Source: Chitinophaga tropicalis (GTDB lineage Bacteria > Bacteroidota > Bacteroidia > Chitinophagales > Chitinophagaceae). Taken from it: 64,000 nucleotides of DNA. The notes below the pieces were generated by a model that saw nothing but the letters and a program-made list of their open reading frames with translations, did not search any database and was not told the DNA's origin. The stretch is taken from NCBI RefSeq assembly GCF_009758205.1, contig NZ_WRXN01000001.1:1302001-1366000 (forward strand), written 5' to 3'. The translations under genes were made by a program, and so were the position numbers. Within the stretch, counting starts at the first letter, position 1; each line of letters begins with the position of its first letter. This document shows, in pieces, positions 19,882-29,234 of the stretch.

Positions 19882-20115
19882 ATGGCAAAGAATCAAAAAA
19901 CACCCACTAATACTAATGGTATGAAAGAAGATCTTGAAGAACGGAAAAAATTTTACAAGATGCTTCTCGCTCCAACAATGTCGCTTGAGGAAAAGATGGA
20001 TGAATTGGGGGATTTGTCCAAAGAGGATTTGGCTGTTCTTTTGGAACAGTTTAAGGCTGATGAGGATTATGAAATTTGTCAGGCTATAAAACAAGTACTT
20101 GACGATAGGAATTGA
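19882..20115 (+). CDS. Small acidic helical protein
   Basis: 77 residues from the ATG at 19882. A TATCTTTG box (19870-19877), matching the Bacteroidota -7 consensus TAnnTTTG, lies so close that transcripts might start inside this frame. In that case the second ATG at 19921 (64 residues, MKEDLEERKKFYKML) is the real start. The protein is highly charged and helical (EEKMDELGDLSKEDLAVLLE). No family recognised. It converges with the phosphatase gene. Confidence 0.55.
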   Translation: MAKNQKTPTNTNGMKEDLEERKKFYKMLLAPTMSLEEKMDELGDLSKEDLAVLLEQFKADEDYEICQAIKQVLDDRN

Positions 20116-20140
20116 GGTAATAATTCAGACTGAGTAACTA

Positions 20141-20914
20141 CTAAATATATCTATAGTTTTGGGGATACAATTCAGGCAATGGATCTGATTGCCAGTATTG
20201 TTTACTGTCGACATTCATAATCGTTAACTTTCCCCTATGGCCTGCTCCGGTGTCAAGGTTCAGGATGTTCAACGCTCTTAATGGTTTATCTGTCCCTAGT
20301 TTCGTTGTAGGAGTATGGCCTATAAAAACCTCTTTGAAGTTCGTTCCATTAAAAAAATCGCGTGTAGTAATTCTGTTTCTCTGGTAGGTATGGCAGTGCA
20401 GGGCTTCCGACCACATATCCCGGTCCCAATAAAAGTCAGCCGGCCGCTGTTTGTCCAGGGAAAGATACCTGTTAAACCCAGCATGCACAAAGCAGCGGTG
20501 TTGCTCGTCTATATAGTAAAGGTGCTGACTTGCAAAAAAGGCTCTATGGGTTAAGGGAATATCCGCTGCTTGAAGTGATGTCTTATATCCTGCTCCTGTT
20601 GCTCGGAAAAGTCCCTTCTTGCCGGCATGTTCAAGATAGGATACCAGCGTTCCTTTCCCGCCAAAGTTCCAGGAAGCAGGATGGAGATCCTTTCTGATAA
20701 AATCGTCTAACCAGTCATCGTGGTTGCCTTTTAATGCGATCAGGCGAGGGATTTTAAGTAAACATTCCACGCATTCATACACCTGAGGATACCCATCGGT
20801 GACATCTCCCAATTGAATCAGCATGTCTTTTTCATAGTCAAAGCAAGACCGCTCCAGGCATTGCACTAATGCTTTGTACCCACCGTGTATGTCTCCCATC
20901 ACAAATACCCGCAT
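20141..20914 (-). CDS. Metallophosphoesterase, PPP-type serine/threonine phosphatase-like
   Basis: 257 residues with the full PPP motif series: GDIHGG (8-13), GDVTDG (36-41), GNHDDW (63-68), and downstream histidines in FVHAGFNR and FIGHTPT. These bind two metal ions and hydrolyse phosphomonoesters in the cytoplasm. The short length resembles bacterial PrpA/PrpB and phage lambda phosphatases or ApaH-like enzymes. Lone leftward gene in the element's accessory region. The true substrate cannot be told from sequence. Confidence 0.9.
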   Translation of the reverse strand: MRVFVMGDIHGGYKALVQCLERSCFDYEKDMLIQLGDVTDGYPQVYECVECLLKIPRLIALKGNHDDWLDDFIRKDLHPASWNFGGKGTLVSYLEHAGKKGLFRATGAGYKTSLQAADIPLTHRAFFASQHLYYIDEQHRCFVHAGFNRYLSLDKQRPADFYWDRDMWSEALHCHTYQRNRITTRDFFNGTNFKEVFIGHTPTTKLGTDKPLRALNILNLDTGAGHRGKLTIMNVDSKQYWQSDPLPELYPQNYRYI

Positions 20915-21040
20915 CCTCGTAGTAACGTAGTTTTTATGTACCTACGCCGAAGGTCCGCCGCTGATGGTTAACTATCAAGAGTTCTTTATCATTTCTTTGT
21001 CATAGAATCGCTGTTTTACACTTGGGTATATGTATCCGTC

Positions 21041-21868
21041 TTATTTGTTGTCAAAAAAGTGATCAGCCCGCCGATCCGCATTGACCAGCAGCATCTGCAG
21101 GAAGGGAAACTTCTCCTTTTTGCGCAAGCATATTTCTTCGTAGGTCTTATAAATATTTGCGATTGGGCAGTTCCAGTCCTGGCAGATCGTTTCAACAACA
21201 ATACGCGTAGATGGGTTACCAAAAGCTTTCACCGCTTCAAGGGCAAAGATTAGTTCAGCCAGATATACTTTGCGCAGCTTAAAATGGAGCGGATGTGGTA
21301 ATGGAATTGTTTTGCCCTCAATGGTATCAATGCGACCCTCGATATATGTCCGCAGCAACCCATGCGCTTTAATAGTGGCAAACCGATAGGTCATGGCGGT
21401 ATAAAATCGCTCGTCGTAATAAGGAGCATGCTCATCCAGTAAAAGTTGCTCAGAGGCTGTAGTCCTTAAAAAATACTGGCGGTCAGAATGGGTTGCCAGG
21501 GACCGGTAATAGGCATATGCCTCACTGTTACGTTTAAAGTAATACAGTACCGTCTGGAGCTCATCAAGGTAAAACTGGCGCTGAAACAGACGCTCGGCTT
21601 CCGGTACCCGGGTTTCAATATCAACAACCAGCGTATTAAAAATCAGTAAGCTGTTGAATTCAGGAAATATATTTTTAAAAAACTCAATTTCTTCTTCCTC
21701 ATCAGCAAACTGATAACTGATAATATATGCCTTTAATTCGGCTAGAATTTGTCCTATAAGCCTGGTAGCTGAACGGGCATGTATTAGGACTTTATCACTT
21801 TTCTCAAGCCGGATTTCAGCCAGACCGTCCTGTAATTTTTCATATAACTGTTCACAGAATCGTTTCAT
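21041..21868 (-). CDS. RteC-like regulator of element excision/transfer
   Basis: 275 residues. The body resembles RteC of Bacteroides conjugative transposons: an N-terminal helical segment, then EEEIEFFKNIFPEFNSLLIF, a run around FYLDELQTVLYYFKRNSEAY, and a C-terminal helix-turn-helix-like tail (ALEAVKAFGNPSTRIVVETI). In CTnDOT, RteC activates the excision genes. Here it lies downstream of coupling protein, relaxase and MobA genes, which supports an element-control role. Assignment by resemblance in pattern, not by exact motif. Confidence 0.7.
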   Translation of the reverse strand: MKRFCEQLYEKLQDGLAEIRLEKSDKVLIHARSATRLIGQILAELKAYIISYQFADEEEEIEFFKNIFPEFNSLLIFNTLVVDIETRVPEAERLFQRQFYLDELQTVLYYFKRNSEAYAYYRSLATHSDRQYFLRTTASEQLLLDEHAPYYDERFYTAMTYRFATIKAHGLLRTYIEGRIDTIEGKTIPLPHPLHFKLRKVYLAELIFALEAVKAFGNPSTRIVVETICQDWNCPIANIYKTYEEICLRKKEKFPFLQMLLVNADRRADHFFDNK

Positions 21869-22058
21869 AACAGTTCGGGTTATACTTAGTCAATGGAGCG
21901 TCCCGCCTGCCGGGCGCAGACTATGGGAGCTCCTGAGTCTTGCAATGATATTACCACAAAAACATTTCCAGAAGCCAAAAAATAAGGGTTGCAGCCGGTT
22001 ATGTAACCCCGCTTAAAATGTTGATTTGCAGTAAGTAAGTTGTAGGGCGGTATTTTGC

Positions 22059-23246
22059 CTACCTTGAAAGTTCTGCGGTGATTAAATCCGCACCACGTTG
22101 CAGAAGCCTTCGGACATTCTCGGAGGCAACGGGAAAATCTTTGATAGAGTAAGACTTGTTTCGTAAACTCTTCACAGATATTTCCTCTGTCCCGATCGTC
22201 GAACAGGTTTCTGCGACCATCCTTAGCAGGTCTGTCAGTTGTATGCGTTTGGTGACAGGAAGCCTGTACAGCACCTGCATGAGAATACCCAGCTCTGATA
22301 CACTCAGTTGTAATCTGATTTTCTGTCTCCATTTGGGTTGACTTCCATTCCGTGCCGGTGATTGCGACAACTGGTGGATGGCCTGCAAATAGGTGATTTC
22401 CTCATCGAGCCAGGATGTCATTTGCTCAGTTAATGACCGGTGGTTTATTAAAAAGGCGGCGCCGGGGCGACAGCTTTGCTGACGGATGCACTTGCGGTAC
22501 CAATGAAGTTTTTCCAGCTTATCCGGCAGCCGTTCAAAAATATTTACAATACCGGTGATCAGTTGTCCGTAATAACGGACATATGCCGGATCATTAAAGT
22601 TAATGGAATGAAGGACCTCATGCACACGGCAGTCTGCGTCTGCTATCACGTCGTCAGGTGATAATTCCAACAGCATGTCCAGCAGTTGTTCGTAGTAAGC
22701 GACCCTATAATAAGTGACCATGCGCTCCCTCCCATAAATAAAGTCACGTAGGCCGTCGAGTATGATGTTGAGTAGTTGCTTATCCGTCTGTTTATTTTTC
22801 AGGATTCGGCTGATGCGCTTGTATTTTTCCATCAGTAGTCGCATTTTCTGCTCCCCATAGGCACGAGTAACCGGCACATGTTCATCAAAATAACAAGGGA
22901 AGAAGCGTTGCAGGGCAACCAGTATGATTTCCAGCTGTGCTGATACCTCTTGGTAGAGTTTTTTTGCTTCCTCGGGAATAGGCATGGGGGTAGTTCCATA
23001 TTCATAGAGTAGTTCAGTCAGGATAATGGCTCCCTTCTGGTGGTTTTGGATGTAAAGTTGTAATGCTTGCGGATCGGCTCCCGCCACTGCTTCTGCCAGA
23101 AATTTCTCGCATATCTTCTCGCGTTGCTCTTTGGCGCCAGCCATCCAGTTGGCATACTGCTCATGTAAATAATTCGCATCGCATAATTTTTCAGGCAGCA
23201 GGGTGTTGTGCACCCAGTCGTTGATTTCTTTCAATTCGAACGTCAT
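22059..23246 (-). CDS. Hypothetical protein, transfer-region helical protein
   Basis: 395 residues, all helical, without signal peptide. The C-terminus (QLSVSELGILMQVLYRLPV, then LLRMVAETCSTIG, VKSLRNKSYS) resembles the C-terminal part that I associate with RteC-neighbour proteins of Bacteroidota elements. The middle (RERMVTYYRVAYYEQLLDML) is not recognised. It sits between the coupling protein gene and rteC, on the same strand. Role unknown; a regulatory partner of RteC is likely. Confidence 0.65.
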   Translation of the reverse strand: MTFELKEINDWVHNTLLPEKLCDANYLHEQYANWMAGAKEQREKICEKFLAEAVAGADPQALQLYIQNHQKGAIILTELLYEYGTTPMPIPEEAKKLYQEVSAQLEIILVALQRFFPCYFDEHVPVTRAYGEQKMRLLMEKYKRISRILKNKQTDKQLLNIILDGLRDFIYGRERMVTYYRVAYYEQLLDMLLELSPDDVIADADCRVHEVLHSINFNDPAYVRYYGQLITGIVNIFERLPDKLEKLHWYRKCIRQQSCRPGAAFLINHRSLTEQMTSWLDEEITYLQAIHQLSQSPARNGSQPKWRQKIRLQLSVSELGILMQVLYRLPVTKRIQLTDLLRMVAETCSTIGTEEISVKSLRNKSYSIKDFPVASENVRRLLQRGADLITAELSR

Positions 23247-23330
23247 GGGATGAAGTTTTAATGGTTAGGTAATCGGGCTCCATAGGACCGTGGACTCATC
23301 CTGGCGTAATGAAGATTGATTTTCGTCGGG

Positions 23331-23477
23331 TTAAGAATTTCCAATCCTTGGGACAAAAAAACTAAACTTTTCCTGGTAGGGGTGTTCCCGATCTATTTCT
23401 GCGATGTTTTTTCGGATATCCGTCCCGCTGGTAAGGAAATTTACTGCGTTTTTCTCATATTCTTCGTCCTGCGCCAC
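23331..23477 (-). CDS. Possible 48-residue protein after the coupling-protein gene
   Basis: A short frame with a GTG start begins 33 bases after the coupling-protein stop codon. The product reads (M)AQDEEYEKNAVNFLTS, then GTDIRKNIAEIDREHP and YQEKFSFFVPRIGNS. Its composition (charged, aromatic, no odd repeats) looks like real protein. It could instead be a remnant of the 3' end of a lost gene, because the frame upstream of the GTG also looks coding up to a TAG. Moderate-low certainty. Confidence 0.35.
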   Translation of the reverse strand: MAQDEEYEKNAVNFLTSGTDIRKNIAEIDREHPYQEKFSFFVPRIGNS

Positions 23478-23509
23478 ACATAATACCCAAAAGAGCCGTT
23501 CCTAAGCCG

Positions 23510-25516
23510 TTAGGCACCTGGTTCACGAAGGATGAGTAAATGGGCCAGCGCCGGGTCCCGCTCGATCTGTGCCTTTACCTCCGCCAGGAGTTGTTGCACT
23601 TCGTCCTTGATCCGCTGATAATTCTGTTGAACCTCGGTGGGATCCACCGCCCTGATTACAGGTATGTCCTTGAAAGTTGCTTCTTCTCGGTTGATGGCTT
23701 CGAAATCGGTAATGATCTCACAGTGAAAGGTCTTTAAATCGATCCGCTGGTCCGGCGTATCGGCCACCATCCCCACGAACTCTCCGGAGCTTAAAGCAGA
23801 GATAGTGGAAGGTGGTATCGCATAGTCCAGCTGGGTACTTTTGGAGATCGATGTGTCGTTACGGTTAATGGAGACGCTGTCTTTCTCTTGCAGGATTTTA
23901 CCAAACCGTTCGGAGAGTTGCTTTGCCATGTCTCCTGGCACCTGCCCGCTGATGATGTTGCCTACAATAGTGAGTATAACCTCCGCCTGTTCTTTGCCAT
24001 AGTCCTTTATCAACTGCGATGCATGCTGGACGGCGAGAACAGTTGCAGAACGATTCGATCTGGCAGTTGCGATGTGTGTATCGATGCCCGAAGCGCCACC
24101 GACGTATATCGTGGGAAATTCGTCGAAGACCAAACAGCTCTTTAGCTTTCCCTTCTGGTTGATCAGTTTGAGAAGGCGGTTGACGTACAACGATAGTACC
24201 GCACCATAAATCTGCGTCTTTTGCGGATTGTTACCAATGCAGAGCAACTTTGGCGATTCCGGGTTGTTGATGTCGAGCGTAAAATCCTGGCCGCTGAGCA
24301 CGTAATAAAGTTGCGGACTCGACAGTCTGGCCATACCGATTTTGGCACTGGCGACCTGGCCTTCCAGCTGTTCAAGGGCGCCGTTTACGTAGGCCATTAC
24401 GAATGCATTCAAAAATGGCTCGCACTCAGGAACTGTGCGTAACACAGGGAACAGGTCATCATACGGCGCCTGCATCAGTTCTATGACATGAGGAAGAGTA
24501 CAATAACGGCCATCCTTATACTTTCTGAGGAACCACAGTATCCCGGTGATGAAGTTAATTGGTGACTCCACCCAAAAATCCCCTTGTTTACGGATCCAGG
24601 CCTTATTGATCCCAAGCATTATAGTACGCGCTGACTCCGAAGCGTCAGTGATATCTGTCATCGTATGCGGATCCAGTGGATTGCACCGATGCGTGCGGCT
24701 GAGATCGTCGAAGTTGATCAGGCAGAAGGCGGGCTCCTTTTGGTAGGCACCCTTGTAACGCAAAAGCGTATTGTATACGATGCGGGTAAGGTCATCGTAC
24801 TTGAAATCATACACACAAAGCGTGTAACCTTTCCTGATAGCCTGTACAATAATCTCCCGGATAACAAACGCCGATTTTCCGCTTCCGGGATTGCCAGCGA
24901 CGAGAATTCCGCGTGTGGGCGACACACAATTGATCCAGCTCTTCCTGATCTTGCCCTTCAGGTTATACCGGGCCGGCAGGTTAAAGGAATACTCATTTTC
25001 CAGCAGCCGTTCCTCTTGGGGGAACGTCTCGTTCATGGTATTGAAAACGTCCTTTGTCAGCTTGAGCTTGAGCAACCTGGAAAGACGGGCGCCACCCGCC
25101 AGGATGAACAGGTACCCGGCCGCCGTGATCAACCCGTAGGAAAAGGCGATTACCTGGGCGGTAGAGGGCAGGTAAAAAAGCAGGAAGCTGATCCAGTAAA
25201 GCGCAAGGCCGCAGGTGAGGTAACCGACAATCTCCCCCGCCCGTATTTTCTCGTTCTTCTTTCCCTTGCTTCCTATTACAGAGAGCATTAACAGTCCCAG
25301 CGCCCAAAGCTTGCTGATGTACCAGGAGGAGAACAGGCCGGTCCGCGTGAGGTTTTCCAGAACCTTGCGCACGACAGGATGCGAGAGCCCCAGCTCTGCC
25401 CAGGCAGTGTGGCAATAATAATAAAGATGTAACAGCAGCAGCACAATGCTGCCCAGCCGGATAAGGTCAATAATTTTTTTAAGGGAGGATTCATCATCAT
25501 GTGCCAGCATAAACAA
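23510..25516 (-). CDS. TraG/VirD4-type coupling protein (Bacteroidota MobC/TraG group)
   Basis: 668 residues. Four hydrophobic segments in the N-terminal 145 residues anchor it in the inner membrane. Walker A (GNPGSGKSAFV, about 208-218) and Walker B (CLVFDEFPTIYVGG) are intact, and LAVQHASQLIKDYG resembles the later ATPase motif. These ATPases deliver the relaxase-DNA complex to the type IV channel. It follows the relaxase gene by 69 bases, on the same strand, as in Bacteroides mobilization cassettes. No mating-pore genes are in this window, so the channel must come from outside the window or from another element. Confidence 0.92.
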   Translation of the reverse strand: MFMLAHDDESSLKKIIDLIRLGSIVLLLLHLYYYCHTAWAELGLSHPVVRKVLENLTRTGLFSSWYISKLWALGLLMLSVIGSKGKKNEKIRAGEIVGYLTCGLALYWISFLLFYLPSTAQVIAFSYGLITAAGYLFILAGGARLSRLLKLKLTKDVFNTMNETFPQEERLLENEYSFNLPARYNLKGKIRKSWINCVSPTRGILVAGNPGSGKSAFVIREIIVQAIRKGYTLCVYDFKYDDLTRIVYNTLLRYKGAYQKEPAFCLINFDDLSRTHRCNPLDPHTMTDITDASESARTIMLGINKAWIRKQGDFWVESPINFITGILWFLRKYKDGRYCTLPHVIELMQAPYDDLFPVLRTVPECEPFLNAFVMAYVNGALEQLEGQVASAKIGMARLSSPQLYYVLSGQDFTLDINNPESPKLLCIGNNPQKTQIYGAVLSLYVNRLLKLINQKGKLKSCLVFDEFPTIYVGGASGIDTHIATARSNRSATVLAVQHASQLIKDYGKEQAEVILTIVGNIISGQVPGDMAKQLSERFGKILQEKDSVSINRNDTSISKSTQLDYAIPPSTISALSSGEFVGMVADTPDQRIDLKTFHCEIITDFEAINREEATFKDIPVIRAVDPTEVQQNYQRIKDEVQQLLAEVKAQIERDPALAHLLILREPGA

Positions 25517-25585
25517 CTTTTTAAAAGTGATGTAATGCTGGGCTGTGGGTGCTATGTATGATCCTGGGTCGGGTGGGTGAACGGT

Positions 25586-27115
25586 TTAAAGTCGCCGTCG
25601 TCGCTTTTTAGTTGGTTGGTGGAAATGGAAAGGCACCTTGCTTTTGACAGCATGTACCTTAAGCGCCTCGATGATGATGGAAAGCAGAACATGCATGACC
25701 GTGTCGGCCAAGATCGCGAGCTCTCCAAATACCTGTTCAACGGAATGATCCTTATGTGAGGATACAGGCCGGGTGTCCCTTTCGCGCACACGGTTGGCGA
25801 TAAAATGGCTGCAGGATTCAGTGTAGCCACACTGCCGCAGGTAGTTGGACAATTGCCGGGGAGCTTCCTTATAGTGACGGGGGGCAATGTCCTTATGCCC
25901 AATCAGGTATTGGGTGCCGCGTGGCGTTTCCTTTGCGCGGACCAGTGTTCCTGCAGCCAGTAATGTACCCAGCAGCCGGGTGATGTCCTCCGAATTTTGG
26001 GTCGCGGCCAGTGCCCGCTCCACATACCGTTCATTCCATCCGGCCTCGCTGGTTGCTAAGGTATTGAGCCCGACCTGAACACTTGCGGCGCCACAAGAGG
26101 TGGGCAGGTCCCTTTCGCTGAACACGGCCTTAGTACGGTTGTCAACGTAAGTGATGCCACAGATGGCGCCCTGGTTGTCCAGCTTTAAGGCGGCATATAT
26201 CCCATACCGTTGTAACGCCTCTTGAAATTCCTTCGGTGTGGTGGGGCCGCTTTTCCTGGCAAAAGTTGCTTCTACTATTCTGGTGATCCGTTGCTGATAA
26301 GGAGTTCTTGCGATACGGTTGACCTCGAAGCGACCCTGAAGGCTGCTCATAGTTGGTCGGGTGTAAATGTCCGAAGCACGGATGGGGACACCGGTTCTGC
26401 GACCCGCCTCATCAAGGATCGAGTAGGTGATTCCTTTTTTATCGTATAACCGGCTGCCCGGTTGTCCCCAGTTGGCTTCTACACCAAATTGCCGAAGTAC
26501 GGCGTTAAAGCCCTCCAGATCGGTAAACTTGTACTGGCGTGCAGCAGCCCGCACGACATTTGAAATACCGGATTTGGTTTCCACTTCTCCGTATCGCACA
26601 CGCTCCGGCGTCAACGGTTCCAGTACATAGGGTTCCTGTTTGCGCTTGCTTTCGGCGATGGTCAGGTCAAATAGTTTCTCAATGAGCTTCCGAGCAGGCT
26701 CCGACTTTTCCTTGCCGATGTTATGGAGGCTGATGGCCTTACCGCTCTCCTGCATGTTAGTGGTCACGATATGAATATGCGGATGGGCGGCGTCCAGGTG
26801 CTGGTAAACCAGGAACGGCTGGTCACCGAATCCAATTTCCTCGATATATCGTTTGGCAATAAGTCGAAGCTTTTCGGGATGCAGCAGATCGGAACGGTCA
26901 AAGTTTAAGGAGATATGAACGGCATTGGTCTTTACCTTTTTATTGAGCCGGGTCAGTAACTGAAACCGCGCATGTTTCTCCGAAATGCTCAACTCTCCAC
27001 CATCAGCACCAAAGCCGACGGCATCCAGCATAACGGCCTTACCAGCGGTTAGCTTTCGCTCATTGTATTGCAATACTCCACGAATGCTCTTACCACTTGT
27101 CACTTTTGCAACCAT
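25586..27115 (-). CDS. Relaxase/mobilization nuclease (MobB-like)
   Basis: 509 residues. The HUH metal-binding motif is HPHIHIV with H111, H113 and H115. Near the N-terminus GVLQYNERK supplies a candidate nicking tyrosine, Y17. Together these are the hallmarks of relaxases that nick oriT and remain covalently bound to the strand. The C-terminal 300 residues are an accessory domain with a basic tail. The gene overlaps mobA by 16 bases and precedes the coupling protein gene, forming a MobA-MobB-coupling protein operon. Full length, no damage seen. Confidence 0.93.
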   Translation of the reverse strand: MVAKVTSGKSIRGVLQYNERKLTAGKAVMLDAVGFGADGGELSISEKHARFQLLTRLNKKVKTNAVHISLNFDRSDLLHPEKLRLIAKRYIEEIGFGDQPFLVYQHLDAAHPHIHIVTTNMQESGKAISLHNIGKEKSEPARKLIEKLFDLTIAESKRKQEPYVLEPLTPERVRYGEVETKSGISNVVRAAARQYKFTDLEGFNAVLRQFGVEANWGQPGSRLYDKKGITYSILDEAGRRTGVPIRASDIYTRPTMSSLQGRFEVNRIARTPYQQRITRIVEATFARKSGPTTPKEFQEALQRYGIYAALKLDNQGAICGITYVDNRTKAVFSERDLPTSCGAASVQVGLNTLATSEAGWNERYVERALAATQNSEDITRLLGTLLAAGTLVRAKETPRGTQYLIGHKDIAPRHYKEAPRQLSNYLRQCGYTESCSHFIANRVRERDTRPVSSHKDHSVEQVFGELAILADTVMHVLLSIIIEALKVHAVKSKVPFHFHQPTKKRRRRL

Positions 27116-27507
27116 TTTTTTGACAGCGCTTTTACGATTTCTAGAAGTTCATCTACCCTTTCATTTACCTGTTGGTATCTTTCCAAAACGTTCAGGGAAT
27201 GGAACAGCTTTTTATCAGAACCGGTGCTGGAATTAAAATACCGGGTCACCTGGTTGATATTAACCCCGATATCCCGCAGTTCCTGCCGGATCTCCACCAG
27301 CCGCTGCATGGGCACGTTCAGGCTGTTGTCCACGTAGAATATGGCGATCTTATCCCCTGAGAGGATGCGTCGCGCCGCTTCCCCCACGGAATTGCAGTCG
27401 CCTTCGCTGACCATGTATTGTAATCTTTGGTAAACCTTCTCGGTCACTCGCGTGCGTACGGAACGCACATATAACTGTTCAGGTTTAGGTGATGGTTTTC
27501 TGGCCAT
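27100..27507 (-). CDS. MobA-like mobilization accessory protein
   Basis: 135 residues. A basic N-terminus is followed by RVTEKVYQRLQYMVSEGDC and NSVGEAARRILS, a ribbon-helix-helix-like pattern, then helices with leucine-rich charged segments. Such proteins bind oriT and recruit the relaxase. It is the first gene of the mobilization operon and overlaps the relaxase start by 16 bases. The gene-free stretch directly upstream (27508-27858) is where oriT is expected and contains two short inverted repeats. Confidence 0.8.
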   Translation of the reverse strand: MARKPSPKPEQLYVRSVRTRVTEKVYQRLQYMVSEGDCNSVGEAARRILSGDKIAIFYVDNSLNVPMQRLVEIRQELRDIGVNINQVTRYFNSSTGSDKKLFHSLNVLERYQQVNERVDELLEIVKALSKKWLQK

Positions 27508-27610
27508 AATGTCTCCATTTAAAGTTGATCTCCTGGTGGGTGGTGTGGTGCTGGAGTAACTTTAAAGTGCTTGAAATCCGGGCAGTTGATTCCTGTGGAC
27601 ATTAATACAT

Positions 27611-27665
27611 CTTGCTAACCGAGCCAAGCGTCGGTTTTCAGCGTTTTTCGCCGTCATCGGCTATG
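27611..27665. other. Candidate oriT region
   Basis: Within the 351-base gene-free stretch upstream of mobA, an inverted repeat AACCGA / TCGGTT (27617-27636, 8-base spacer) is followed by GCCG-tcat-CGGC (27650-27661) and a T run between them. Mobilizable Bacteroidota elements usually carry oriT directly upstream of mobA with short inverted repeats near the nic site. The nic position is not identifiable. A short rightward frame at 27685-27885 overlaps the next gene and is not credible. Confidence 0.35.
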
Positions 27666-27858
27666 GCTATAATTCAGCAGTTGGGTGTTGAACTGGGATT
27701 GGAAGTGCCATCTACCAAAGTTTAAGTCAATAGATGCATTGAAAAAGAAATGGCATTTGCGCAAGGGGATATCCATTACCTTGGATGTAGTGGTTAGGAG
27801 TTACTGTCATCAATATAATGGTAGAACTATCCGTCTGCGGACCTGTGTGCAGGAAAAA

Positions 27859-28482
27859 TTATGGCCCCCTTTTTTTCCTGCTTAGCTGATCTTTACGCAA
27901 AGGTGGGCCGTTCCTGGTAGCAGCCGCAGGTATGTGTTGTGCAATGATTTCCTGTCTTTTGTTTACCAAAGCAAGAAGGTTATATGGTATGTTTGGATTC
28001 AGTATGATCTCACCTGGCTGTAGTTGTGGCATCACATCTTCAAGCAGGATTTGCTTTAACGTCTCTGTCCTTTCTGGATACTTGAGCAGTTTCCAAATCG
28101 AATAATCCTGCAGGGGATATTTCCTGTACTGTTGTTTATCTGGGTCACCGATCAGAATATTGGTGTGCATGTCATGGGCTAACTGCCGCTGAAACAAAAT
28201 GCCATCAGCAAGTTCACGCACATAAGCTGTAAGGTCCATTTGCAGTAGTGCTGCGTGAGGCCCATCGATAACCCAGCGCGGAGGAAGCGACTTACAGTAA
28301 AGGTTGGCTCCAGATAGTAACCGCCCTGACTCCAGACAGACTGGCTTTATTTCAATGTCGCCGCTGTTGTCTTTGGCGACAGTTGCTACTGAGATTCCAT
28401 TAATGTACAGTGCAGCAGTGTATTCAGGAGATGAATTTGTTTCCGGTGTACTGCTACGAAATTTTTTCAACTCGATTCTCAT
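27859..28482 (-). CDS. Hypothetical protein, paralogue of the gene at 30509
   Basis: 207 residues. The start (MRIELKKF, then YTAALYINGISVATVAKDNSG) matches in pattern the protein encoded at 30509-31126 (MKVELKNI, AYSAELFVDDVRAGVATNDG), and both have a C-terminal PNIPYNLLALVN/TNLPEEFLALVN motif and a basic tail. The pair is a duplication of one ancestral gene. It appears cytosolic with a beta-strand-rich N-terminus and no catalytic motif. It is last in the leftward array 27859-31126. Confidence 0.65.
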   Translation of the reverse strand: MRIELKKFRSSTPETNSSPEYTAALYINGISVATVAKDNSGDIEIKPVCLESGRLLSGANLYCKSLPPRWVIDGPHAALLQMDLTAYVRELADGILFQRQLAHDMHTNILIGDPDKQQYRKYPLQDYSIWKLLKYPERTETLKQILLEDVMPQLQPGEIILNPNIPYNLLALVNKRQEIIAQHIPAAATRNGPPLRKDQLSRKKRGP

Positions 28483-28566
28483 GGTTTAATAGTGTTTTTT
28501 TATAACAGTCGGCCATCAAACGTTTGGGACAACTATCAGGCATCTGATACCATCACTTAGCCAGGT

Positions 28567-29025
28567 TCAACGGGTGTGGTCCCGTCGTTGTCCCTTTGTC
28601 GGGGCACCTGGCCTTTGCTTTGGCCGTTGTGAAGCTGGGGTTAGCTTTTGTTGTTGCAGCTCCGCATAGGCTTCAGTGGAATGAGGAATGTCACCATGGC
28701 GGTATATATCGATTGTCTTTGCAACAGTGCTCAGCCTCATTTCCATTTGATAAATCCTGATGCTCATGTTGAGTGGATCAAACTCATGAAAGAACCTGAA
28801 AAAAGCCGGCGACATATTCGCTTTAGGCTGGCCATAAGTTTCCACTTCAAACCTTAATGGCGAAGAGGGGGATGTTGCAGTCGTGACCATGGCTCTTTCA
28901 CAAACAGCAAAGATGAAATCCGCCAGCAATTTGCTATTACTGGGGTTATTCAAGGTTTTGTCATCGTATCCTTTCGCACTCAACATCTCAATATGTAATG
29001 CGATCAGGTCCTTTAGCTTATCCAT
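28567..29025 (-). CDS. Hypothetical protein, paralogue of the gene at 30019
   Basis: 152 residues. N-terminal LHIEMLSAKGYDDKTLNNP matches in pattern the 30019 product (YEAHKVLLSDRGFDEQTLSSP), and both end in a basic tail. The middle has DPLNMSIRIYQMEMR against DADTLSLDISKLEIR. The C-terminal tail is proline, lysine and arginine rich (RPKQRPGAPTKGQRRD), which could contact nucleic acid. It lies beside its partner paralogue, so gene pair and order are conserved. Confidence 0.65.
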   Translation of the reverse strand: MDKLKDLIALHIEMLSAKGYDDKTLNNPSNSKLLADFIFAVCERAMVTTATSPSSPLRFEVETYGQPKANMSPAFFRFFHEFDPLNMSIRIYQMEMRLSTVAKTIDIYRHGDIPHSTEAYAELQQQKLTPASQRPKQRPGAPTKGQRRDHTR

Positions 29026-29234
29026 ATCAACAACACTTTTGTGATCTTCCGCTGAGCAATGTTTGTTGCCTCAGCAAAATTTTGAAAGGGCTACTGTATA
29101 ATATCTTTGTCGGCATAGATCATGTCCCGGCCCGAAGGCGTCACTATTCAATTTCTGTTATAAGTAGCGTACGTGTTTATATATAAGGGTATTGGGCGCC
29201 AGCGCTGGGAAAAGGAGCTTAGGATTTGAGCGAG

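Noticed and set aside
21886-22332. 148-codon leftward frame between RteC and the 22059 gene
   Set aside because: It overlaps the longer 395-residue frame with better composition and has no plausible features.
27685-27885. 66-codon rightward frame before the 27859 gene
   Set aside because: Unusual composition and overlap with a real leftward gene; likely chance.
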